A DNA stretch of 5,584 nucleotides from Betaproteobacteria bacterium (lineage in GTDB: Bacteria > Pseudomonadota > Gammaproteobacteria > Burkholderiales > SG8-39). This document shows positions 1-5,350 of the stretch, one piece after another. Numbering within the stretch: the stretch's first letter is position 1; each line of letters starts with the position of its first letter. A program made the translations under genes and the position numbers. The stretch lies in the NCBI GenBank assembly GCA_019237595.1, contig JAFAGU010000195.1, forward strand, positions 1-5,584, given 5' to 3'. The notes beneath the pieces are model-generated. The model worked only from the letters and a program-made list of their open reading frames with translations. It searched no databases and was not told the DNA's origin.

Positions 1-881
1 TACGAGGGCAGCGCGAAGATCTTTTCGCAAAGCGCGGCGTATTCCTTGGTGCGCGAGACCTCCGAGAGCAGCGCATCCCACCACTTCACCGCCTCGGGCG
101 GCAGGTTTGCCGGACCGATCAGGCCATAGAAGACCTCCACCGAGAGCGGATAGCCTAGTTCCCTGAAGGTCGGCACCTCTTCGTGGGCCGGAATCTTGAG
201 CGGTCCCGTTTCGACGAGAAGGCGAATCCGGCCTGCCTGCAGGAGCGGCCCGAAGTCCGTCGACGCAACGGCATCGACGTGTCCTCCGAGCAAGGCCGTA
301 TTTGCATCTGCGCCCGCCTTGAAGGGTACCCCGATGGTTTCCACGCCAATGTGACGGAAACCGGACTCCATCATGATCTCCGCGATGCCGCGCGCGCCAG
401 AATTCCCCCAGCGAAGCTTCCCGGGATTGGCGCGGGCATAAGCGAGCAACTCCGCGTAGGACTTGAACCTGCTTTCCGCAGCCACATAGAGTGGAAGGGG
501 CTGCGTGAACATCTTTCCCAGGTAGTCGAGGTCATGGAGCGGGTCGTAGTTCGCCTGCTGCACCTGTGGAATAACCCATAAGGAGCTGATGCTGCCGACG
601 CCGAGCGTGTAGCCGTCCGGTGCCGACTTCGCAATGTGCGCGACCGCAACGGCCCCGGCGGCGCCGGGCCTGTTCTCGACCACGACGGTGGCATTGCGCG
701 TCCTGCGCGCGTGCTCGGCGACGTGGCGCGCGAAGAGATCGGAGCTGCCTCCGGCGGAAAAGCCGACCACGATGGCGATCGGACGCGACGGGTAGTTTTC
801 TCCGAACGCCGCCGATGCGCACGCCAATATGACGGACACGGCTCCAATAGCCTGAACGAGCGCACGCATGGCCAAACGCAT
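1..881 (-). CDS. Bug-family (TctC-like) periplasmic solute-binding protein, partial
   Basis: An extracytoplasmic solute receptor of the Bug/TctC family, which binds small carboxylates or related solutes for tripartite tricarboxylate-type uptake or sensing. The window holds 293 codons and the frame is still open at base 1. The family is usually about 320 residues, so roughly the last 30 are missing. An N-terminal signal peptide is followed by AFG-EN, a plausible cleavage site after residue 27. Family landmarks run in order: YPSRPI (30-35), VGFSAGGSSD (39-48), ENRPGAAG (69-76), APDGYTL (87-93), NPGKLRWGNSG (152-162), VPFKAG (185-190) and LLGGHVD (197-203), then an EVPTFRELGYP segment. The ATG at 881 lies 4 bases after the upstream stop. 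An in-frame ATG at 869 (MRALVQ) is an equally possible start, and neither has a well-spaced ribosome site. No tctA/tctB permease gene is in the window, so the ligand is unknown. It is the last gene of the left operon seen here. Confidence 0.93.
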   Translation of the reverse strand, partial: MRLAMRALVQAIGAVSVILACASAAFGENYPSRPIAIVVGFSAGGSSDLFARHVAEHARRTRNATVVVENRPGAAGAVAVAHIAKSAPDGYTLGVGSISSLWVIPQVQQANYDPLHDLDYLGKMFTQPLPLYVAAESRFKSYAELLAYARANPGKLRWGNSGARGIAEIMMESGFRHIGVETIGVPFKAGADANTALLGGHVDAVASTDFGPLLQAGRIRLLVETGPLKIPAHEEVPTFRELGYPLSVEVFYGLIGPANLPPEAVKWWDALLSEVSRTKEYAALCEKIFALPS

Positions 882-885
882 TGCC

Positions 886-1356
886 TTATTGGGCAGCGGC
901 TGGGATGGGCAGGATCGTCGCCGTCTTCCATCCTTGCGCCGTCTTCACGATCACCTGGTTCATCAGAAAGCGCGTCTGCTGCGCGGGCTGGTTCGCCGGT
1001 CCGATGGTGAAGAGGATCGGCATGAAAATCTGCGCGACGTCGTCTCGCAGCATAGTCACCTTTAGTTCACCTTCGCTGGGCTCGAGCTTCCAGTTGCCTT
1101 GGTAGAGCGCCTCGAAGCGCTTCAATGCGGCCTCCCGGCCCCACACCGGCGCTCCGCGCGTGATCCAGAGGAAGTTCGGCGAGTCGAGCAGGAGATCGCC
1201 CACCGTCTTGAGGTCATGGGCGTTTTGCGCCGCGACGAAGCTGCGAAGCTGCGCCCGCACCTCGTCTTCCGGCGAAGCGATCGCGCACGACGCGATACAC
1301 ACCGCCACAGAAAAGAGACCGATCCTTAACTTATCCATAGCTCCCCCAGAAGTCAT
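886..1356 (-). CDS. Exported SnoaL/DUF4440-like (NTF2-fold) protein
   Basis: A protein of 156 residues with an N-terminal export signal and one NTF2-like domain (about 30-152). The pattern is that of SnoaL-like/DUF4440 proteins: an initial helix (VRAQLRSFVAAQNAHD), a DSPNFLWITRGAPVWGREA stretch, then beta strands ending in a QGWKTATILP segment. These domains are small ligand-binding or catalytic cones; no substrate can be assigned. The signal could end at AIA|SPE (signal peptidase I), but IASC just before it also fits a lipobox, so it may be a lipoprotein. The start at 1356 is chosen because its ATG overlaps the upstream TGA (ATGA) and an AAAGGA lies 9 bases before it. An in-frame ATG at 1338 (MDKLRIG), preceded by GGGGGAG at 2 bases, would give a cleaner signal peptide of 150 residues in all. 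The reading frame stays open far upstream to 1761, but that part is antiparallel to nothing known and lies over the preceding membrane-protein gene. Confidence 0.85.
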   Translation of the reverse strand: MTSGGAMDKLRIGLFSVAVCIASCAIASPEDEVRAQLRSFVAAQNAHDLKTVGDLLLDSPNFLWITRGAPVWGREAALKRFEALYQGNWKLEPSEGELKVTMLRDDVAQIFMPILFTIGPANQPAQQTRFLMNQVIVKTAQGWKTATILPIPAAAQ

Positions 1357-1802
1357 GCGAGTGTTTCCTTTACCGCCAACATGAGCAACACGCCCCCGAG
1401 CGTTATCAGCCCGGTTCGAATCCAATGCGTCTTCAGAATCCTGGAAAGATAGGGACTTCGAGGACCCAGCCGATCCCGGCTCAAGGCCGCCTGCCATCGA
1501 GCCCAGAACAAGCCAGTAAGCAAGGCGGAAGCGATCTGGCAGAGCGCATTGACGTTCAGCGCCCACTGCGGCGCGCGTGCGGGGTGATACCAGACGAGGA
1601 AGAGCGATCCCGCAAGAGCCAGGGCAACAGGGAATAGCACCCAAAACGGCAGCTTTCTCCAATGCGCCGCCTGGACGACCGGAAAAAGATCCGGAGTGAG
1701 GAGGCGCCAGGAACGGAAGATATCCAGCTCGTGTGCCCAGATCGTTCCCACGTTGTACCACCCGAGCGCAGCGACGATCAGCAACAAGGATTCCTGAGTC
1801 AT
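1353..1802 (-). CDS. Four-helix integral membrane protein, DUF1772/anthrone oxygenase-like topology
   Basis: A 149-residue hydrophobic protein with four predicted membrane helices at about 5-24, 50-71, 80-103 and 127-145. Histidines lie at or near helix ends (H24, H47, H73, H126), and an amphipathic stretch (29-48) follows helix 1. The layout, including the KTHWIRT entry into the last helix, recalls small DUF1772/anthrone-oxygenase-like membrane proteins, but this is a topology impression and no signature motif proves it. It lies 25 bases after the DUF3455 stop and overlaps the next gene by 4 bases (ATGA), so it is cotranscribed. At the ATG at 1802 an AAAGG abuts the start codon directly, too close for a normal ribosome site. 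In-frame TTG codons at codons 6 and 7, with AGGA at a better distance, are possible real starts that would begin straight in helix 1. Function unknown. Confidence 0.8.
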   Translation of the reverse strand: MTQESLLLIVAALGWYNVGTIWAHELDIFRSWRLLTPDLFPVVQAAHWRKLPFWVLFPVALALAGSLFLVWYHPARAPQWALNVNALCQIASALLTGLFWARWQAALSRDRLGPRSPYLSRILKTHWIRTGLITLGGVLLMLAVKETLA

Positions 1803-1827
1803 CCTTTGGCAGCCGGCGGCGGCCGGG

Positions 1828-2367
1828 CTACTTTACAGTGAAGAAGTAGTACTCGGCGGTATAAGGAACGCGGGCTTGCGTTCCGGCCTGCGAACAACCA
1901 GTCGCTGGCGCTACGCCTCCTGCGGTCGCTACGCGTTGGATGCTGGTGACTTTGCTGAACGAGCCGTCCGCGCCGACGGATTTCGCGGTGAGCAGCAACC
2001 AAGGAATGGCGCCGGGCGTTGGCGCGTCCGCGCGCTGCTTGACCGTGCCGAGGATCTTGCTGCCATCGTCGGATTCCCAATGCGGTCCGGCGTAGTGCCG
2101 GCCGACTCTCCTTCCGCTCGAGTCGAAGAGCTCGGCTTCGGGCGCCACGAACGCCCATTCGAGCGCCCCGCTCGCATCCTTCCGTGCGCGGCATTCGTAG
2201 ATCTGGGCGCCCTTGGCGGAGACAATCTGCGCCAGCGCCTCGCCCGGGCTTGGCTTGAGATTGTCCGGTACCTGCAAGGTGGGCTGCGGCGCGCCGAAGT
2301 TTGCGCAACCGCCAGCCAGCAGGAAGATCAAAGCAATCCAAGATCCTGCGAGAGGTGCTTTTTCCAT
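1828..2367 (-). CDS. DUF3455 domain lipoprotein
   Basis: A 179-residue protein with a lipoprotein signal (hydrophobic run, then LAGGC with Cys21), so it is probably anchored in the envelope. The rest matches DUF3455, a family of unknown function common in proteobacteria and actinobacteria. Visible landmarks are IYECR (56-60), HYAGPHW (91-97), IPWLLL (121-126), IQRVATAGG (143-151) and a C-terminal VPYTAEYYFF (167-176). Cys59 and Cys158 could form a disulfide after export. The start at 2367 is well supported: AGGGGG lies about 4 bases upstream and the signal peptide begins at once. The frame is open without a stop much further upstream, but that part runs across the divergent intergenic region and the small plus-strand gene. 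It is the first gene of the left operon, with a divergent neighbour 97 bases away. Confidence 0.92.
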   Translation of the reverse strand: MEKAPLAGSWIALIFLLAGGCANFGAPQPTLQVPDNLKPSPGEALAQIVSAKGAQIYECRARKDASGALEWAFVAPEAELFDSSGRRVGRHYAGPHWESDDGSKILGTVKQRADAPTPGAIPWLLLTAKSVGADGSFSKVTSIQRVATAGGVAPATGCSQAGTQARVPYTAEYYFFTVK

Positions 2368-2464
2368 TTGTCCCCCTGAACCCGCGCAAAAGTGTACGCC
2401 GTTATCGGTCTGTCCACCCGAGGCTCTTCCTATAGAGTCCGCCGGCAATGCAACGGGAGCAAGC
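2368..2464. promoter_or_regulatory. Divergent intergenic region, likely promoters both ways
   Basis: These 97 bases separate two genes reading away from each other and so should carry both promoters. On the minus strand TACACT (2396-2391) is a possible -10 for the DUF3455 operon. The TGGACA upstream (2416-2411) is only 14 bases away, too short for a normal sigma-70 spacer. On the plus strand TATAGA (2431-2436) is a possible -10 for the small gene, with no convincing -35. Ribosome sites are clearer: AGGGGG (2377-2372) for the minus gene and GGGAG (2455-2459) for the plus gene. No operator palindrome stands out. Confidence 0.35.
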
Positions 2465-2671
2465 ATGGCGGTGAAGATCACCGACGCCGGGGACCGGGTG
2501 ATGATCAAGGGCGACTCCAGGGAGGAAGTGGAGTACGCGCTCGAGGCGCATATTCGCAAGGGGGCGAAGCGGATCACGCGCCCGACGGCGGTGGGGCTGC
2601 GCTGGCTCGCGGCGTGCACGGTGGTGCGGCCGCGCGCGGGAGATCGCGGGGCGCGCAGGCGAGGCTCGTGA
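2465..2671 (+). CDS. Small conserved-looking hypothetical protein
   Basis: A 68-residue reading frame not recognised as a named family. The ATG has a good ribosome site (GGGAG, 5 bases upstream), and the codons end almost always in G or C, as in the real genes of the right operon. Residues 1-52 look like a compact alpha/beta domain: a short strand (VKITDAGDRVMIKG), a helix with SREEVEYALEAHIRKGAK, then a PTAVGLRWLAAC segment. The last 15 or so residues are a low-complexity Arg/Gly/Ala tail (RPRAGDRGARRRGS) of different character, which may be a frameshift product or simply a disordered end. There is no signal peptide or membrane segment, so it is probably cytoplasmic. It is the only complete plus-strand gene, divergent from the DUF3455 operon and convergent with the methionine synthase-like gene, 10 bases stop to stop. 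Confidence 0.65.
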   Translation: MAVKITDAGDRVMIKGDSREEVEYALEAHIRKGAKRITRPTAVGLRWLAACTVVRPRAGDRGARRRGS

Positions 2672-2681
2672 GGCAGGTCGG

Positions 2682-3719
2682 CTAGCGAAGCTCGGCGCGG
2701 ACGATGCGCGCGCCGGCGGTCATCGCGGAGAGCTTGGCGAACGCGAGCTCGCGAGGCAGGTACTTCATGCCGCAATCCGGGGCGACGACGAGGCGCTCGG
2801 GCGCCACGTGCTCGAGCGCGCCGCGGATGCGCTTCGCGACGAGCTCGGGCGTCTCGGCGTCCTTCGAGGCGAGGTCGAGCGCGCCGAAGAGGATGGTCTT
2901 TCCCGGCAACGATTTGAGCACCGAAGGATCGAGCTTCGGCTGCGCGGCCTCGATGGAAATCTGGTCGCAGCGACACTTCGCGAGCTCGGGCAGGAAGGAA
3001 TAGCCGGACGGCTTGTCGGCGACGACATACGCGTACCCGAAGCACAGGTGCACGATCGTCGGCACGCGGATGCCCTCGAGCGCGCGGTCGATCGCCTCGA
3101 TCGCGAACCTGCGGGCTTTCTCGGGCTGCGCCTGCATGTAGGGCTCGTCGAGCTGGAGGTAATCCGCCCCCGCGTTCTCCAGGTCGCGTAACTCCTCGTT
3201 CACTGCCTGCGCATATGCGAGCGCGAGCTTGCGCTCGTCGCCATAGTGCTCATCCACCGCGAGCTGCGTGAGCGTGAAGGGCCCGGGGACGGTGATCTTC
3301 ACTGGCCCCTTGGCATTGGCCTTCAGGAATCTCAATGCTTCGACCTCGACCGCGCGCTCGCGGCGGATCGGCCCCACCACGCGCGGCACGCACGTCTTCT
3401 TGCCGACGCGGTTGAGCGTCGTCGCCGGGCGATCGAGATCGATGCCGGAAAGCGCGTTCGCGAAGTGGTTGAAGTAGCTCTCGCGCCGCATCTCGCCATC
3501 GGTGACGATGTCGATGCCCGCGCGCTCCTGGTCGGCGAGCGCGAGGCGAACGGCGTCGTCCTGCGCCTCGTGCAGCACCTCGCCCGCAAAGCGCCACACC
3601 TCGCGCATGCGCACGCGCGGCGGCGAGCTGCCGAGGAGCTTTTCCTTGTCGACGAGCCATCCCGGCTGCGGATAGCTCCCGACCAGCGTGGTCGGAAGAA
3701 GCCTCTTTGCCGAATTCAC
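2682..3719 (-). CDS. MetE C-terminal-type cobalamin-independent methionine synthase (core-MetE)
   Basis: A 345-residue zinc methyltransferase of the MetE catalytic-domain family (COG0620), which transfers a methyl group to a thiol such as homocysteine to make methionine. The four zinc ligands of the family appear to be present: His224 and Cys226 in IVHLCFG, Glu257 in ISIEAAQP, and Cys316 in APDCGMKYLP. LQLDEPYM (188-195) matches the substrate-binding DEP motif, and LVGSYPQP near the N-terminus is typical. Full-length MetE is about 750 residues; this one has only the C-terminal barrel, so it lacks the N-terminal half that helps hold polyglutamyl-folate. The methyl donor is therefore uncertain: folate, a corrinoid, or another compound. 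The GTG start at 3719 overlaps the exonuclease TGA by 4 bases; there is no clear ribosome site, so translation probably relies on coupling. I leave the symbol empty because family membership does not prove it replaces metE. Confidence 0.9.
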   Translation of the reverse strand: MNSAKRLLPTTLVGSYPQPGWLVDKEKLLGSSPPRVRMREVWRFAGEVLHEAQDDAVRLALADQERAGIDIVTDGEMRRESYFNHFANALSGIDLDRPATTLNRVGKKTCVPRVVGPIRRERAVEVEALRFLKANAKGPVKITVPGPFTLTQLAVDEHYGDERKLALAYAQAVNEELRDLENAGADYLQLDEPYMQAQPEKARRFAIEAIDRALEGIRVPTIVHLCFGYAYVVADKPSGYSFLPELAKCRCDQISIEAAQPKLDPSVLKSLPGKTILFGALDLASKDAETPELVAKRIRGALEHVAPERLVVAPDCGMKYLPRELAFAKLSAMTAGARIVRAELR

Positions 3720-4453
3720 TTTGTGGTCATGAGGACGGGCGCGTGGTCGCTCGTGCCCACGTCCTTCAGCACCGGGCAGCTCGTCGCGCGAGCGGCAACC
3801 GAAGGAGACGCGAGGACGTAATCCAGGCGCCAGCCGATGTTCCGCTGGCGCATGTTCCGCCAGGGCGCCCACCAGCTGAACATGTCCTTGTTGTCCGGAT
3901 CGAGCGAGCGCCCGACGTCGACCAGGTACTCGCCCAGCAGCGACGCGAAGAGCTCGCGCTCCTCGGGAAGCTGCCCGATCACCGGCCTTCGCTCCTTGGG
4001 ATGCACGTCCAGCTCGGTGCGCGCGATGTTGATGTCGCCGCAGAGGACGATCTCGCGCCCTTCGCCGTGCAGGCGCTTCGTCCACTCGGCGAGCTTCTTC
4101 ATGAAGGCGAGCTTCGCCGGGTAATCCTTGCCGCCGTTCGGCACGTAGACGGAAGCGACCACCAGGTTTCCGAGCTCCGCCTGGACGATGCGCGACTCCA
4201 TGTCGAATTCCGGATGCGAGAACGGCGGGGCCGCGCCAAGCGCCTTGCTCACGTGGAGCGAGACGCCTGAATACGCGCGCAGGCCATGCCAATAGACGTG
4301 ATAGTCGGCATGCGCGCACGGCGGCGGAATCTGGTCGACCTGCGCCTTCAGCTCCTGGAGGCACACGATGTCGGGACGGTCGCGCTCCAGCCACTCGCAG
4401 AACTGCGCCGCGCGAGCGCGGATGCCGTTCACGTTCCAGGTGGCGATCTTCAC
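3716..4453 (-). CDS. xth: Exodeoxyribonuclease III (AP endonuclease family 1)
   Basis: A 245-residue Mg-dependent exonuclease/AP endonuclease of the ExoIII type, which cuts at abasic sites and removes damaged 3' ends in base excision repair in the cytoplasm. Family residues are all visible: the N-terminal IATWNVNGIRAR with Asn7, LQELK with metal-binding Glu34, SVYVPNG with Tyr103, CGDINIA with Asp140 and Asn142, WRLDYVL with Asp221, and the closing TSDHAP with Asp236 and His237. The length is slightly below that of E. coli XthA (268). The GTG start at 4453 gives the usual VKIATWN beginning and has AGAAGG 7 bases upstream. It overlaps the stop of the methyltransferase gene by 4 bases, and its own TGA overlaps the GTG of the methionine synthase-like gene. 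It may be one of several ExoIII paralogues in the genome. Confidence 0.96.
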   Translation of the reverse strand: MKIATWNVNGIRARAAQFCEWLERDRPDIVCLQELKAQVDQIPPPCAHADYHVYWHGLRAYSGVSLHVSKALGAAPPFSHPEFDMESRIVQAELGNLVVASVYVPNGGKDYPAKLAFMKKLAEWTKRLHGEGREIVLCGDINIARTELDVHPKERRPVIGQLPEERELFASLLGEYLVDVGRSLDPDNKDMFSWWAPWRNMRQRNIGWRLDYVLASPSVAARATSCPVLKDVGTSDHAPVLMTTK

Positions 4454-5292
4454 CGGCTGGCCTTCTCGCGCTCCGCGGACCAGAAGCCGCTCACGCTGCC
4501 GCTCGCCTCGCCGCTCATGCGCGCGCCCTGCACGCGGCCATCGTATTGGTCGAGCCCTGCGCGAAGGTGGATGCGCTCGCCGTGCACCCAACCCTCCACG
4601 TTGCGATCTCCGGAGCCTGCGTGCAACCGCCCCGTGAGCGCCTGGAAATCCTGCCTGAGCGTCAGCTCGTCCTTGCCAAGGCGCCACGCGCCCGCGACAT
4701 CGGCAGGAACGTAGTAGAGATAGGCGGTGCACCACGCGCCGCAGTCCCCTGCCGTACCGACCTGCGCCTCGTCCCAGGCGGGGATGCGGTAGCCGTTGTT
4801 GACGATACGAGTGCCGGGCTTCAGCGTGCGGAACTGCGGCTTCAGCCTCTCGAGGTTCGCCGGCAGGAGGAAGAGCGCGAGCACCGTGGCGCGGGAGATA
4901 TCGGCCTCGAACATGTCGCCCTGCACGAACGTGGCGAGTTCCGCCACGCCGGCATCGGCCGCGTTGCGGCGTGCCATGGCGACGAGCTCCGGCGTGTACT
5001 CCACGCCCACGGCACGCGCACCTCGTTTCGCCGCCGCGATCACCACGCGCCCGTCGCCGGAGCCGAGGTCGATCACGTAGTCGTCCTTCGTCACGGCGGC
5101 CATGTCGAGCATCCTCTCCACGAGCGACGGCGGCGTCGGAACCCAGATGACGTCCTTGCCCGGATGGCCAGGGAGCGGCTGCTGCTCGGCCGGCGCTGCG
5201 GGCGGGGTGAGTGGCGCCGGCGGCGCGGCCGGCCCGGCGCACGCCGCCACGAGGGCCGCAGACAGGATGGCGAGGACGCCGCGGAATCGCAT
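4450..5292 (-). CDS. Lipoprotein-type class I SAM-dependent methyltransferase
   Basis: A 280-residue protein in three parts. Residues 1-18 are a lipoprotein signal ending in LVAAC (Cys18). A Pro/Ala-rich linker follows (20-42). Residues 50-175 are a Rossmann-type methyltransferase domain with motif I VIDLGSGDGR (73-82), GVEY (96-99) whose Glu should contact the SAM ribose, and QGDMF (124-128). The last part (about 187-280) looks beta-rich and is not assigned. The methyl acceptor is unknown. The start at 5292 is chosen because it puts the signal peptide at the very N-terminus; its ribosome site (AGGG, 2 bases away) is weak. The frame remains open to an ATG at 5352, but that start would overlap the divergent gene. 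First gene of the right operon. If the signal works, the catalytic domain lies outside the cytoplasm, where SAM is not normally supplied. Confidence 0.85.
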   Translation of the reverse strand: MRFRGVLAILSAALVAACAGPAAPPAPLTPPAAPAEQQPLPGHPGKDVIWVPTPPSLVERMLDMAAVTKDDYVIDLGSGDGRVVIAAAKRGARAVGVEYTPELVAMARRNAADAGVAELATFVQGDMFEADISRATVLALFLLPANLERLKPQFRTLKPGTRIVNNGYRIPAWDEAQVGTAGDCGAWCTAYLYYVPADVAGAWRLGKDELTLRQDFQALTGRLHAGSGDRNVEGWVHGERIHLRAGLDQYDGRVQGARMSGEASGSVSGFWSAEREKASR

Positions 5293-5350
5293 CGCCCTAT
5301 TGTCGTGCTTTTCGGCTCGCGCAAGTATGATGGTCTCGAAAGGAGCCGCC
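5293..5350. promoter_or_regulatory. Short divergent promoter region
   Basis: These 58 bases lie between two genes reading away from each other. On the plus strand TATGAT (5326-5331) is one base off the sigma-70 -10 consensus. The best -35 candidate, TTGTCG (5300-5305), is 20 bases upstream, longer than ideal. The plus-strand ribosome site AAAGGAG (5339-5345) is strong. On the minus strand no convincing -10/-35 pair is visible. TTGCGC (5324-5319) and an AT-richer stretch beyond it are weak candidates for the methyltransferase operon. Confidence 0.35.

Noticed and set aside
371..931. A minus-strand frame of 186 codons over the Bug gene
   Set aside because: Ser/Arg/Pro-rich shadow; the neighbouring frame gives a complete Bug-family pattern.
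886..1761. A 291-codon frame suggesting an N-terminal extension or fusion of the SnoaL-like protein
   Set aside because: The extension lies within the four-helix membrane gene in another frame and has no domain character. The signal peptide begins at 1356 or 1338, beside the ATGA overlap and ribosome sites.
1799..2389. A minus-strand frame of 196 codons ending in an ATGA overlap with the membrane gene
   Set aside because: Its product is Arg/Gly-rich without domain features and it is out of frame with the convincing DUF3455 protein over the same bases.
2693..2715. A 7-bp all-GC hairpin (CGGCGCG/CGCGCCG) near the end of core-MetE, considered as a terminator
   Set aside because: It lies inside the coding sequence, has a 9-base loop and no T-tract on either strand; such stems are common by chance at this GC content.
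1828..3045. A long minus-strand frame of 405 codons continuing upstream of the DUF3455 gene
   Set aside because: Only the last 179 codons look like a protein. The upstream part is Arg-rich, crosses the divergent intergenic region and lies over the core-MetE gene in another frame; the lipoprotein signal and ribosome site at 2367 set the true start.
3246..4270. Plus-strand frames of 187-191 codons over core-MetE and exonuclease III
   Set aside because: They are antisense shadows typical of GC-rich DNA; the minus-strand frames carry intact catalytic motifs.
3716..4453. Exonuclease III next to methyltransferases considered as a DNA-modification or defence cassette
   Set aside because: The nuclease has all the features of the housekeeping repair enzyme, the methyltransferase carries an export signal and no DNA methylase motif such as (D/N)PPY, and there is no recognition or sensor component.
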